A DNA stretch of 64,000 nt from Methylotenera oryzisoli. Its GTDB lineage: Bacteria; Pseudomonadota; Gammaproteobacteria; Burkholderiales; Methylophilaceae. A program made the position numbers and the translations under genes. Shown here piece by piece: positions 56,009 to 64,000 of the stretch (positions are counted from its first letter, which is position 1; every line of letters begins with the position of its first letter). A model generated the notes under the pieces. It saw only the letters and a list, made by a program, of their open reading frames with translations. It did no database searches and was not told the origin of the DNA. The DNA lies in the NCBI GenBank assembly GCA_945907735.1, contig CAMDTL010000008.1:19832-83831 (forward strand). Direction: 5' to 3'.

Positions 56009-56452
56009 ATGTTTGATGTCTCATTTTCGGAGTTACTAGTAATCGCAGTGGTGGCTTTACTGGTCATTGGGCCAGAAAAATTGCCAAAAGTCGCCCGTAC
56101 TGTGGGTGCATTTATGGGTCGCATACAGCGCTACGTGGCGCAGGTGAAAGAGGAAGTCAACCGCGAAGTGCGTTTTGAAGAGCTGCAAAAATTGCAGCAA
56201 GAAATCAAGCAATCGGTTGCAAAGATTGTCGAGCACGAGTCCTTTGCGCTGCAATCCAGTATCTATGAGCCTTCCAGGCCTGCTAAAATAAAGACTGCAA
56301 CAGCTAAGTTGGGAGCCATGAAGCTTGAGCCCAAAGTTAAGCCGATTGCAAAAAAACGCACCAGCGCTAGCAACGTAAAGCCGCAAACTAGCAAATCTAG
56401 CCTCACCAAGCCTAAAATTTCTGTGCCAAAAATCGCCACAAAAGCCGAATGA
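56009..56452 (+). CDS. tatB: TatB, twin-arginine translocase receptor subunit
   Basis: 147 residues. The N-terminal MFDVSFSELLVIAVVALLV with Glu8 and the following VIGPEKLPKVARTVGAF are diagnostic of TatB. An amphipathic helix follows and the last 50 residues form a Lys/Pro/Ser tail. It binds signal peptides together with TatC. Confidence 0.94.
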   Translation: MFDVSFSELLVIAVVALLVIGPEKLPKVARTVGAFMGRIQRYVAQVKEEVNREVRFEELQKLQQEIKQSVAKIVEHESFALQSSIYEPSRPAKIKTATAKLGAMKLEPKVKPIAKKRTSASNVKPQTSKSSLTKPKISVPKIATKAE

Positions 56453-56465
56453 GCGCTTTAATTAA

Positions 56466-57206
56466 ATGACACCGACCGAAACCTTTATTTCGCATTTAAT
56501 CGAACTGCGTAATCGGTTGTTAAAAATCGTGTTGGGCTTTGTGCTGGTTTTTTTCGCCCTATTTCCGTTCGCCAATGAAATTTACGTGTTGCTCGCTGCG
56601 CCCATGCTGGCCAAGCTGCCAGCAGGCGGACAGATGATAGCCACCGCGGTGACCACACCGTTCTTTATTCCGATGGAGGTGGCCATGATGGCAGCGTTTA
56701 TAATAGCCCTGCCACATACGCTGTATCAAATTTGGGCGTTTGTGGCACCAGGGCTTTACCCGCAAGAGAAAAAACTCATGGGACCAGTAATCGCCGCCAG
56801 CAGCCTGTTATTTTTAATTGGCATGTCGTTTGCCTATTTTGCCGTGTTCCCCACCATATTTGGTTTCGTAGTTGGCAGCGCGCCCGCAGGCGTGGCGGTG
56901 ATGACGGATATTTCGGAATATTTAGATTTCGTGCTGACGCTATTTATGGCGTTTGGCTTGGCGTTTGAAGCGCCAATTGCGGTGGTGCTGATTGCGCGTT
57001 TTGGTTGGGTAACGATAGCACAGTTGAAAGAAGCGCGCAGTTACGTGATTGTAGGCGCGTTTGTTATTGGTGCGATTTTTACGCCGCCCGATATTATTTC
57101 GCAGTTTATGTTGGCAGTGCCATTGTGGTTGTTATATGAGGCAGGCATTGTGGTGGCGCAACTAATCAACCCTAAAACAGCTAAAGAAAACGCTATTAAA
57201 GCCTAA
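56466..57206 (+). CDS. tatC: TatC, twin-arginine translocase core subunit
   Basis: 246 residues with six membrane helices. The N-terminal FISHLIELRNRLLKI and the loop FVAPGLYPQEKKLMGPV hold the conserved residues that contact the twin-arginine motif. It ends the tatABC operon. A hairpin terminator follows. Confidence 0.96.
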   Translation: MTPTETFISHLIELRNRLLKIVLGFVLVFFALFPFANEIYVLLAAPMLAKLPAGGQMIATAVTTPFFIPMEVAMMAAFIIALPHTLYQIWAFVAPGLYPQEKKLMGPVIAASSLLFLIGMSFAYFAVFPTIFGFVVGSAPAGVAVMTDISEYLDFVLTLFMAFGLAFEAPIAVVLIARFGWVTIAQLKEARSYVIVGAFVIGAIFTPPDIISQFMLAVPLWLLYEAGIVVAQLINPKTAKENAIKA

Positions 57207-57217
57207 AAATAGACGCT

Positions 57218-57247
57218 CTGTAGCCGCAATATCCATGCGGCTTACAG
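57218..57247 (+). terminator. Hairpin between convergent tatC and the DegS-like gene
   Basis: CTGTAGCCGCA pairs with TGCGGCTTACAG (one bulge) around ATATCCA. A T-rich stretch (GGTATTTTAA) follows on the plus strand. It probably terminates in both directions. Confidence 0.6.
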
Positions 57248-57281
57248 GGCGGTATTTTAATAAATTAGCTTAAAATATCCA

Positions 57282-58436
57282 TTATCTTTGCGCAGTCACT
57301 GGCTTAGGTCGCCTGCCAACGGCAACGTTGACCTTCATTTCTTTTTCTGCTCTGGCGATGGTCAGTACCGCTTTTTCATTGGGTTTTAGCACCGCAATTA
57401 AATGTAGCATGCTGCTACTATCGCTAATTTCTTTGTCATTTATCGCCAGCAGCACGTCGCCCGATTTTAGGCCTGCCAAAGCTGCGGGGCTATTTTGCAA
57501 TACGCCAGCAATCAGCGAGCCTTGTGGTTTGCTGAGCTTAAATGATTCGGCTAATTCTGGCGTAATGTCTTGCGCCTCAATACCAATCCAGCCGCGCGTT
57601 ACGCTGCCATTGACTGCAATTTGTTCCAAGACGTGTTTGGCGATGTTGGCGGGGATGGCAAAGCCAATACCCATGCTGCCGCCGCTGCGCGAATAGATGG
57701 CGCTATTCACGCCGACCAAGTTGCCTTCGGCATCAATCAATGCACCACCCGAGTTGCCAGGGTTAATCGAGGCATCGGTTTGAATAAAGTTTTCATAAGT
57801 ATTAATGCCTAAATGATTGCGCCCAATCGCGCTGACAATGCCTTGCGTGACGGTTTGTCCAACCCCAAATGGGTTGCCAATCGCCAACACCACGTCGCCG
57901 ACGTTCAATTTGTCACCAGCGGAAAAAGTAATCGCAGGAAGATTTTCCGCTTCTACTTTTAATACGGCCAAATCAGTATCGGGGTCGGTGCCGATCACTT
58001 TGGCCGCGAGTTTTCTGCCATCTGCCAGCGCCACTTCAATTTCATCCGCGCTCGCCACCACGTGATTATTGGTTAAAATCAGGCCTTGCGCGCTCACAAT
58101 GACGCCACTGCCCAAACTGTTTTCGGGCTGACTGTCCTCATCCTCTAGCTGGTCGTCAAAAAAATGTTTGAATAAGGGATCATCCTTCAGCTGCTCATGC
58201 GGGTTGACCGCAGCTCTTGTGCTAGAGGTGAAAATATTCACCACTGAGGGCATGGCTTTTTTTGCAGCATTGCTATAACCGCCTTTGTGGCTGGCTGCAG
58301 CGCTTGATTCTACTTGATTGATGACAATAGGCGCTTGCCCAGTTTCGAGTAAATGCGGATACAACAAGCGCAGTACAAATAAAAGACCTAAGCAGGCGGT
58401 GACGGATTGTGCAAAAATAAGCCAAATACGTTGCAT
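57282..58436 (-). CDS. DegS/DegQ-like S1C serine protease with one PDZ domain
   Basis: 384 residues. An N-terminal membrane helix (about 7-27) anchors the protein in the inner membrane with the protease in the periplasm. The catalytic triad is His in LTNNHVVAS, Asp in DTDLAVLK and Ser in NPGNSGGALI. A single PDZ domain spans about residues 285-375 (SGDVLLAINDKEI). One PDZ and a membrane anchor fit the DegS/AlgW class, whose known members cut an anti-sigma factor; a quality-control role is the alternative. Its place after tatC and next to the Nif3-like gene is conserved. Confidence 0.88.
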   Translation of the reverse strand: MQRIWLIFAQSVTACLGLLFVLRLLYPHLLETGQAPIVINQVESSAAASHKGGYSNAAKKAMPSVVNIFTSSTRAAVNPHEQLKDDPLFKHFFDDQLEDEDSQPENSLGSGVIVSAQGLILTNNHVVASADEIEVALADGRKLAAKVIGTDPDTDLAVLKVEAENLPAITFSAGDKLNVGDVVLAIGNPFGVGQTVTQGIVSAIGRNHLGINTYENFIQTDASINPGNSGGALIDAEGNLVGVNSAIYSRSGGSMGIGFAIPANIAKHVLEQIAVNGSVTRGWIGIEAQDITPELAESFKLSKPQGSLIAGVLQNSPAALAGLKSGDVLLAINDKEISDSSSMLHLIAVLKPNEKAVLTIARAEKEMKVNVAVGRRPKPVTAQR

Positions 58437-58494
58437 AGTTAAAAAAACTTGAAATCGAATGCTATTAGTATAGGTGAACTATAGGTAAAAACAC

Positions 58495-59232
58495 ATGGGA
58501 ATAGATGACTTAAGCAATTATTTAAATGGGTTATTGCAGCCCGAGCGTTTTAGCGACTACTGCCCAAACGGCTTGCAGGTAGAAGGCAAACGCGAGATTA
58601 GTAAGATAGTCACGGGCGTCACTGCTAGTATGTCTTTTCTGAAATCTGCTCTGCAAGCTAATGCGGACGCGGTATTGGTGCACCATGGTTATTTTTGGCG
58701 CAATGAGGCCTTGCCAATTACTGGCATTAAAAAGCAGCGTATCCATTTTTTGTTACAACACGAGATCAATTTATTTGCCTACCATTTACCTTTAGATATG
58801 CACGCCGAATTGGGTAACAACGTCATGTTGGCCAAGCAACTGGGTTTAAAAGTAACGCAATGGGCAGGCATGTTGGCTTTGGCGGAATTAAATCGGCCGC
58901 AAACGCTTCAAACATTTGCTAAGCATATTGAGACAAAACTCATGCGCAAACCTCAAGTAATCGGCGATTTAAATAAATTAGTTAAACACATCGCGCTTTG
59001 CACAGGTGCGGCACAAGGCTATATCGAGCAAGCAGTTGCGGTTAATGTCGATGTTTACATAAGTGGTGAGATTTCTGAGCAGACGGTGCATGTGGCGCGC
59101 GAAACGGGCATGTCTTATATATCTGCGGGGCATCACGCAACAGAACGCTACGGCATACAGGCATTGGGCGAGCATTTGGCGCACAAGTTTGGTTTACAGC
59201 ATACATTTATTGATATTGATAATCCTATTTAG
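58495..59232 (+). CDS. Nif3-like dinuclear metal-centre protein
   Basis: 245 residues, a toroid-forming YbgI/Nif3 protein. The metal ligands are in VLVHHGYFW (His63-His64 region), in YHLPLDMHAELGNN and near the end in SAGHHATERYGIQALGEH. Some members are described as GTP cyclohydrolase 1 type 2 homologues, but the role is unclear. It is divergent from the DegS-like protease gene and precedes petABC. Confidence 0.88.
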   Translation: MGIDDLSNYLNGLLQPERFSDYCPNGLQVEGKREISKIVTGVTASMSFLKSALQANADAVLVHHGYFWRNEALPITGIKKQRIHFLLQHEINLFAYHLPLDMHAELGNNVMLAKQLGLKVTQWAGMLALAELNRPQTLQTFAKHIETKLMRKPQVIGDLNKLVKHIALCTGAAQGYIEQAVAVNVDVYISGEISEQTVHVARETGMSYISAGHHATERYGIQALGEHLAHKFGLQHTFIDIDNPI

Positions 59233-59264
59233 TTCTTTTATTTCAGTTACTTATTAAATTAAAT

Positions 59265-59293
59265 TTGGTTTAAATTTCAAAAAACTGTACAAT
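59265..59293 (+). promoter_or_regulatory. Candidate promoter of petABC
   Basis: TTGGTT (59265-59270) and TACAAT (59288-59293) are separated by 17 bases, about 70 bases before petA. A purine-rich GGACTACAAGGAAAG precedes the petA ATG as ribosome site. Confidence 0.45.
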
Positions 59294-59363
59294 ACGCGGC
59301 TTCGTTAAAGTTTGAAATATAATCCAATTAAATTTAGTCTCAAAAGGACTACAAGGAAAGTGA

Positions 59364-59999
59364 ATGTCAGACATTAAAACTGATAAAAGCAATGCTTTGT
59401 CATTCTCAGCGCCAACTCAAATCGATCAAGAAAAACGCAATTTTTTAATCGCCGCTACCGTCTGTACAGGCGCTATTGGCGCTGCAGCAGTTGCCGTGCC
59501 GTTTGTGGGCAGCATGTTGCCAAGTGAGCGCGCAAAAGCAGCAGGTGCGCCAGTGGAAGTGGATATTAGCAAAATCCAACCTGGCGGCATGCTGACAGCA
59601 GAATGGCGAGGACAGCCGGTGTGGATTATTAATCGTACTGATGCGCAAACTGCAGAATTATCTAAGCATAACGATCAACTCTCTGATCCGATGTGTGAAG
59701 TTACCTCACAACAACCTGCGTACTGCAAAAATACGGGTCGTGGTATCAAGCCAAATATTGGTGTTGTTGTTGGTATTTGTACGCATTTGGGCTGCTCACC
59801 TACGGCTAAATTAGAAGCAGGTGGCGATATGGGCGATCAGTGGGCAGGCGGTTTTTTCTGCCCATGCCATGGCTCTAAGTTCGATCTTGCAGGCCGTGTA
59901 TTTAAAGGCTCGCCAGCACCAACAAATCTAGTCGTGCCGCCACACCAATATTTAACTGACACCACCTTGCTCATTGGCGTAGATACGGTGGAGGCATAA
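59364..59999 (+). CDS. petA: PetA, Rieske iron-sulfur subunit of cytochrome bc1
   Basis: 211 residues. The N-terminal KRNFLIAATVC membrane anchor is a Tat-type signal with Lys for the first Arg. The cluster motifs are CTHLGC and CPCHGSKF, with one Cys and one His from each ligating the [2Fe-2S] centre. It passes electrons from quinol to cytochrome c1 in the periplasm. Operon petA-petB-petC, with 3 bases to petB. The Tat genes lie just upstream. Confidence 0.96.
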   Translation: MSDIKTDKSNALSFSAPTQIDQEKRNFLIAATVCTGAIGAAAVAVPFVGSMLPSERAKAAGAPVEVDISKIQPGGMLTAEWRGQPVWIINRTDAQTAELSKHNDQLSDPMCEVTSQQPAYCKNTGRGIKPNIGVVVGICTHLGCSPTAKLEAGGDMGDQWAGGFFCPCHGSKFDLAGRVFKGSPAPTNLVVPPHQYLTDTTLLIGVDTVEA

Positions 60000-60002
60000 G
60001 TC

Positions 60003-61301
60003 ATGGCGCAAGATAAAACAACGGCAAAAAAAGTAGAAGCTACTGGCTTAATGGGTTGGATAGACGCGCGTTTTCCGTTGACTAGCAACATTAAAAACCA
60101 TTTAACCGAATATTACGCACCAAAAAACTTTAACTTTTGGTACTTTTTCGGCTCGCTGGCGATGCTGATTTTGGTATTGCAAATCGCGACCGGCATCTTT
60201 TTAACTATGCATTACAAGCCTGATGCTGAGCTGGCATTTGCCTCGGTAGAATACATTATGCGCGATGTGTTTGGCGGCAATATTATTCGCTATATGCATT
60301 CCACAGGTGCTTCCATGTTTTTTGTGGTGGTGTATTTGCACATGTTCCGCGGCGTGATTTATGGTTCTTACAAGAATCCACGCGAGCTGATTTGGCTGTT
60401 TGGTGTGGCGATTTTTTTGTGCTTAATGGGCGAAGCGTTTTTTGGCTACCTATTGCCTTGGGGACAAATGTCTTACTGGGGCGCGCAAGTGATTGTGAAT
60501 TTGTTTGCGACGATTCCTTTAATTGGGCCAGACATTTCCGAATGGCTACGTGGTGATTATTTGGTGTCGGATGCAACATTGAACCGTTTTTTTGCGTTTC
60601 ACGTGATTGCGTTGCCCTTGGTGCTACTGGGCTTGGTTGCAGCGCACATTATCGCCTTGCATGAAGTGGGTTCTAATAATCCAGATGGCGTAGAAATTAA
60701 ACAAAACAAAGATAAGAAAACTGGCATCCCGCTTGACGGCATTCCGTTTCATCCGTATTACACGGTGAAAGATTTGGTCGGCGTGGTGGTGTTTTTAATT
60801 GTGTTTGTGGTCATTATTTGTTTTGCGCCAGAGATGGGCGGCTACTTTTTAGAAGCTAATAATTTCATCCCCGCTGATTCGCTTAAAACGCCAGCGCATA
60901 TTGCGCCAGTGTGGTATTTCACGCCGTATTACTCCATTTTGCGTGCAGTACCACCCGTCATGAATTCGCAGTTTCCAGGTGTGGCGGCGATGGGCTTATC
61001 GGTGATGATATTTGCCTTGTTGCCTTGGCTGGACAAGAGTCCTGTGAAATCGATTCGTTATCGCGGCAGGCTCTATAAACGTTGGTTGGCGGCTTTTGTG
61101 GTGAGCTTTTTGGTGTTGGGTTATCTAGGTACTGTGCCATCCAACGTGTGGGGACACTTTGGCGCATGGATGGGCGGCGCGGATCGTGCGACTGTGATTG
61201 CGCGTATTTTTACGGTTGTTTATTTTGCATTTTTCATCCTGATGCCGTGGTATACCGCAAAAGATAAGACCTTGCCAGTGCCAGATAGGGTGGTGGGGTG
61301 A
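60003..61301 (+). CDS. petB: PetB, cytochrome b subunit of bc1
   Basis: 432 residues, with both cytochrome b N and C parts in one protein. Paired histidines in RYMHSTGASMFFVVVYLHMF and FAFHVIALPLVLL with AAHIIALHEVG ligate hemes bL and bH. The Qo-site residues appear as TPYYSILRAVP in place of PEWY-type surroundings. Eight to nine helices. It precedes petC by one base. Confidence 0.96.
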   Translation: MAQDKTTAKKVEATGLMGWIDARFPLTSNIKNHLTEYYAPKNFNFWYFFGSLAMLILVLQIATGIFLTMHYKPDAELAFASVEYIMRDVFGGNIIRYMHSTGASMFFVVVYLHMFRGVIYGSYKNPRELIWLFGVAIFLCLMGEAFFGYLLPWGQMSYWGAQVIVNLFATIPLIGPDISEWLRGDYLVSDATLNRFFAFHVIALPLVLLGLVAAHIIALHEVGSNNPDGVEIKQNKDKKTGIPLDGIPFHPYYTVKDLVGVVVFLIVFVVIICFAPEMGGYFLEANNFIPADSLKTPAHIAPVWYFTPYYSILRAVPPVMNSQFPGVAAMGLSVMIFALLPWLDKSPVKSIRYRGRLYKRWLAAFVVSFLVLGYLGTVPSNVWGHFGAWMGGADRATVIARIFTVVYFAFFILMPWYTAKDKTLPVPDRVVG

Positions 61302-61302
61302 A

Positions 61303-62010
61303 ATGAAGAAGTCTAATATGAAAAAACTCATTCTGAGTTTGGTATTTTTACCCTTAATTGCTTACGCAAATGAAGCTGCAATTGGCGTGACCGCGCCAAT
61401 TGACGCAACGGATTACGCCTCCTTACAGCGTGGTGCGCGCGCATTTGTGAATAATTGTTTAAACTGCCACAGCGCCAATTACATGCGCTACAACAGACTA
61501 AAAGATATTGGTTTAACTGAGCAGCAAATTAAAGATAATTTGTTATTTGCGGGTGAAAAAGTCGGCGATACCATGACGGTGGCGATGAATCCGCAAGATG
61601 CGAAAAAATGGTTTGGTGTTGCGCCGCCTGATTTGTCGGTAGAGGTGCGCGCACGTGGTGCTGATTGGGTGTATGCGTATATGCGCGGGTTTTATCGCGA
61701 CGAAACTACACCTACGGGTTGGAACAACAGGGTTTACGATAAAGTCGCCATGCCGCATGTGTTGTACGAGTTGCAGGGTGAGCAGATATTAAATCACGAA
61801 ACGCACCAGCTTGAGCTGGTGAAGCCTGGCAAATTAAGCCCGTCCGAATACAACGCGTTTGTGGGCGATTTAACCAATTACATGGCATTTATGGCGGAGC
61901 CAGCCAAGCAGCAACGCAAAAATATTGGTTTATGGGCATTGTTGTTTTTAGGAATTTTGCTGGTGCTGGCGATAAAACTCAAAAAAGAATACTGGAAAGA
62001 TATTAACTAG
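61303..62010 (+). CDS. petC: PetC, cytochrome c1 of bc1
   Basis: 235 residues (230 if the second ATG at 61318, beginning MKKLILSLVFLP, is used). A signal peptide (ending IAYA) is followed by a single heme motif, NCLNCHSANYMRYN. The C-terminal helix (LWALLFLGILLVLAIKL) anchors it in the inner membrane. It accepts electrons from the Rieske protein. The stop lies inside a hairpin. Confidence 0.94.
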   Translation: MKKSNMKKLILSLVFLPLIAYANEAAIGVTAPIDATDYASLQRGARAFVNNCLNCHSANYMRYNRLKDIGLTEQQIKDNLLFAGEKVGDTMTVAMNPQDAKKWFGVAPPDLSVEVRARGADWVYAYMRGFYRDETTPTGWNNRVYDKVAMPHVLYELQGEQILNHETHQLELVKPGKLSPSEYNAFVGDLTNYMAFMAEPAKQQRKNIGLWALLFLGILLVLAIKLKKEYWKDIN

Positions 62011-62022
62011 AAATCTAGTTAA
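62003..62022 (+). terminator. Hairpin at the petC stop
   Basis: TTAACTAG and CTAGTTAA form an 8-bp stem around AAAT and include the petC TAG. It is AT-rich and not followed by a clear T-run, so the strength is doubtful. Confidence 0.35.
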
Positions 62023-62066
62023 TGGTAATTTAAACGCATTTCTAATTTTAAGAGAGAGTAGCAATT

Positions 62067-62666
62067 ATGATGAAACTTTATTCGGGGTCGGTTGATCCAT
62101 TTAGCCACCGTTGCCGTATTGTGCTGTTTGAAAAAGGCATGGACTTTGAAGTGATTGATGTAGATTTGCTCAATAAAGCCGAAGATTTGGCGGTGTTAAA
62201 TCCTTACGGCGCTGTGCCAGTGCTAGTGGAACGCGATTTGATTTTATCTGAAGCTAATATTATCAACGAATACATTGATGAGCGTTTTCCGCATCCGCAA
62301 TTGATGCCAGCTGACCCTGTCATGCGCGCGCGCGCAAGATTATTTTTGTATAACTTTGAAAAAGATTTGTTCAGCCACATTAAAGATGTTGAATCTGATA
62401 ACCAAGAAATTGCGGATAAAGCACGCAAAACCATAGGCGACAATTTAACGCAAATTGTGCCAATTTTTAGCAAGCAAAATTATTTGCTGGGCGATGACTA
62501 CTCCATGCTAGATGTAGCAGTGACACCATTGTTATGGCGTTTAGGGCATTATGGCATTGATTTGCCAAACCAAGCCTCGCCATTGTTAAAGTATGCTGAG
62601 CGTTTGTTCTCACGTCCGTTGTATGCAGATGCGATGACGCCATCAGAAAAGGCAATGCGGAAGTAA
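62067..62666 (+). CDS. sspA: SspA, stringent starvation protein A
   Basis: 199 residues, glutathione S-transferase fold. KLYSGSVDPFSHRCRIVLFE at the start and LNPYGAVPVLVERDLILSEA are typical of SspA, an RNA polymerase-bound regulator rather than an enzyme. The order petABC-sspA-sspB is conserved. AGAGAG precedes the start. Confidence 0.93.
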   Translation: MMKLYSGSVDPFSHRCRIVLFEKGMDFEVIDVDLLNKAEDLAVLNPYGAVPVLVERDLILSEANIINEYIDERFPHPQLMPADPVMRARARLFLYNFEKDLFSHIKDVESDNQEIADKARKTIGDNLTQIVPIFSKQNYLLGDDYSMLDVAVTPLLWRLGHYGIDLPNQASPLLKYAERLFSRPLYADAMTPSEKAMRK

Positions 62667-62668
62667 GC

Positions 62669-63097
62669 ATGGCGGATGGCTTGATTCCCACTAAGCCTTA
62701 TATGGTGCGCGGCATTCATGAATGGTGCGTCGATAATGGCTTAACGCCACATTTGCTGGTGACGGTGAATGCGCAATGCCGTGTGCCGATGGCGTTTGTG
62801 AAAGATGGCGAAATTGTGCTCAATTTAAATTATTCTGCTACCAAAGATTTGCATTTAGATAACGAAGCGATTGTGTTTACGGCGCGTTTTGGCGGCGTTT
62901 CGCAAAACTTATACGTGCCAATAGACGCGGTAAAAGGTATTTTCGCACGCGAAAATGGCCAAGGCATGTTTTTTGAACCTGCCATGCGGGCTAATATTAA
63001 TGCGGGTTCATGTGCATCTATTGCTGAAAATATTCAGCCTGAAAGTAATAAGGAAACACCGAAAAAAAAGAAACCAACCTTAACCATTGTTAAGTAA
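62669..63097 (+). CDS. sspB: SspB, ClpXP adaptor protein
   Basis: 142 residues. IPTKPYMVRGIHEWCVDNG and the later YVPIDAVKGIFARENGQGM are the SspB signature regions. It binds ssrA-tagged proteins and hands them to ClpXP; the C-terminal KKPTLTIVK is the ClpX-binding peptide after a disordered linker. It follows sspA by 2 bases. Confidence 0.94.
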   Translation: MADGLIPTKPYMVRGIHEWCVDNGLTPHLLVTVNAQCRVPMAFVKDGEIVLNLNYSATKDLHLDNEAIVFTARFGGVSQNLYVPIDAVKGIFARENGQGMFFEPAMRANINAGSCASIAENIQPESNKETPKKKKPTLTIVK

Positions 63098-63146
63098 TAA
63101 GTTGCCATTTTTTTAAAATGGCTAGTCGCCGATTTAAAAAAAATGT

Positions 63147-63152
63147 TATAGT
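63147..63152 (+). promoter_or_regulatory. Candidate -10 of the tRNA-Thr promoter
   Basis: TATAGT stands 17 bases before the tRNA and is followed by a CTCGCC discriminator of the GC-rich type found at stringently controlled stable RNA promoters. No clear -35 is found in front of it. Confidence 0.35.
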
Positions 63153-63169
63153 CTCGCCTTCAACAAAAA

Positions 63170-63245
63170 GCCGGATTAGCTCAGTTGGTAGAGCAGCGCA
63201 CTTGTAATGCGAAGGTCGTCAGTTCGATTCCGACATCCGGCACCA
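63170..63245 (+). tRNA. tRNA-Thr (anticodon TGT)
   Basis: Full cloverleaf of 76 bases: acceptor GCCGGAT/ATCCGGC, D-arm AGCTCAGTTGGTAGAGC, anticodon loop CTTGTAA, T-arm GTTCGATTC and encoded CCA. First of the cluster Thr-Tyr-Gly-Thr before tuf, the same order as in E. coli. Confidence 0.96.
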
Positions 63246-63348
63246 AAAATCTCGCTAAAATCTGAGTAAGTTTTCACTGAAAACAGACATTAATAAATTG
63301 TTTAAATTAGCATTTGAATAATTGTTAGTTTTTTTGCACGTATTTTGT

Positions 63349-63377
63349 TTGACAGCAGGTCGAAAAATAAGCATAAT
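63349..63377 (+). promoter_or_regulatory. Sigma-70 promoter between tRNA-Thr and tRNA-Tyr
   Basis: A consensus TTGACA (63349-63354), a 17-base spacer and CATAAT (63372-63377), followed by a GC-rich CGCGGG discriminator, lie 15 bases before tRNA-Tyr. This should drive Tyr-Gly-Thr-tuf. Confidence 0.75.
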
Positions 63378-63391
63378 CGCGGGTTCGGTTA

Positions 63392-63476
63392 GGAGGGGTG
63401 GCCGAGTGGTTAAAGGCGACGGACTGTAAATCCGTTCTCTCTGAGTACGCTGGTTCGAATCCAGCCTCCTCCACCA
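63392..63476 (+). tRNA. tRNA-Tyr (anticodon GTA)
   Basis: 85 bases with a long variable arm, as expected for class II tRNA-Tyr. Acceptor GGAGGGG/CTCCTCC, anticodon loop ACTGTAAAT, T-loop GTTCGAATC, CCA encoded. Confidence 0.96.
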
Positions 63477-63531
63477 AAACTGGATTTGATAAGAAAAGTA
63501 AGGAGTCTGTTGGCGTTAGTTTGGCTGGTAC

Positions 63532-63607
63532 GCGGGTGTAGCTCAGTTGGTAGAGCTTCAGTTTTCCAAACTGAATGTCGCGAGTTCGAGCCTCGTCGCC
63601 CGCTCCA
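63532..63607 (+). tRNA. tRNA-Gly (anticodon TCC)
   Basis: 76 bases. Acceptor GCGGGTG/CGCCCGC, anticodon loop TTTTCCAAA, T-loop GTTCGAGCC, discriminator T and encoded CCA. Confidence 0.96.
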
Positions 63608-63635
63608 AAATTGAGTTTATATGGTTATGTTTTTT

Positions 63636-63710
<75 letters not shown>

Positions 63711-63864
63711 AAGATTGGTGTTGTGAAAAGTGGTTGCTTGCAGTGTTAGAGTTTTATTAAGTTAAATAAAACTTTTAGAGGTAGTAATAAAGTAAAGCTA
63801 AAAATTAAGTTAATAAAATTTTAATTGAATATTAAATCATAAAGATTACGCAAAGGATTAAAAA

Positions 63865-64000
63865 ATGGCAAAAGGCAAATTCGAACGTACCAAGCCGCAC
63901 GTGAACGTGGGGACCATTGGACACGTGGATCATGGTAAAACAACATTAACCGCAGCGATTACCACCATTCTTTCTAAAAAGTTTGGTGGTGAAGCCAAGG
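63865..64000 (+). CDS. tuf: Elongation factor Tu (partial, right edge)
   Basis: The first 45 codons are present: [20 protein letters not shown] and then [16 protein letters not shown] with the G1 loop [10 protein letters not shown]-Tu delivers aminoacyl-tRNA to the ribosome. The location behind Thr-Tyr-Gly-Thr tRNAs marks it as the tufB-type copy, usually followed by secE and nusG, which lie outside the window. AAAGGA serves as ribosome site. Confidence 0.97.
   Translation, partial: MAKGKFERTKPHVNVGTIGHVDHGKTTLTAAITTILSKKFGGEAK

Noticed and set aside
56300..56452. Lys/Pro-rich TatB tail as an oddity
   Set aside because: Disordered basic tails are usual for TatB.

Overview
The window reads as ordinary chromosome of a methylotrophic betaproteobacterium, most likely Methylophilaceae (Methylotenera-like). 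The evidence is a hexulose-6-phosphate synthase gene of the ribulose monophosphate pathway, betaproteobacterial gene orders (kdsC-kdsD-lptCA, pepA-holC, mlaFED-CB, hisGDC/hisBHAFIE-hinT-tatABC-degS, petABC-sspAB, tRNA Thr-Tyr-Gly-Thr-tuf), a moderate AT bias and many TTG/GTG starts. This taxonomic placement is an inference from gene content. No phage, plasmid backbone, IS element or CRISPR array is visible.

Layout. 1-2.6 kb: lipopolysaccharide genes on the minus strand (lptA partial, lptC, kdsC, kdsD), divergent from a KefB-type antiporter and a ThiO-type glycine oxidase. 5.8-7.95 kb: an atypical AT-rich insert on the minus strand with a soluble transhydrogenase (sthA), one small coupled gene and two apparently frameshifted small genes. 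8-13 kb: moaC, the BepA-type metalloprotease with soxYZ, a flavoprotein and hda. 13-25.8 kb: PerM-like permease, purM, two DUF3108 proteins, rsmB-like methyltransferase, dicarboxylate symporter, RND pump, ampD, cation exchanger. 25.9-28.8 kb: a 42-codon stump of an ECF sigma factor gene, an RDD protein, lptG and lptF. 28.8-40.8 kb: pepA, holC, gcvH, a PBP7-type endopeptidase, topA, ttcA, a pteridine reductase, a MidA-like methyltransferase, trmB, engB and a cytochrome c4. 40.8-47.7 kb: the Mla phospholipid transport operon, an ABC-2 exporter, BolA, monothiol glutaredoxin and murA. 47.7-55.5 kb: the histidine operon, interrupted by hps. 55.4-62 kb: hinT, tatABC, a DegS/DegQ-like protease, a Nif3-like protein and the cytochrome bc1 complex. 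62-64 kb: sspAB, four tRNA genes and the start of tuf.

How the genes work together. Several genes serve the cell envelope: Lpt transport and Kdo synthesis, Mla, MurA, AmpD, PBP7, BepA and DegS-like quality control. The Tat translocase sits just upstream of the Rieske protein gene, whose product is a classic Tat substrate. The histidine genes are packed with 4-11 base overlaps on both sides of hps.

The most interesting item is hps itself. Its enzyme domain ends near residue 210, but the frame continues through a predicted single transmembrane helix and a 43-residue Ala/Glu/Pro tail, which suggests a membrane-tethered formaldehyde-fixing enzyme. Secondary items are the decaying transhydrogenase insert, the sigma-factor stump, stand-alone soxYZ with a shortened SoxY swinging-arm motif, and a basic C-terminal tail on LptC.
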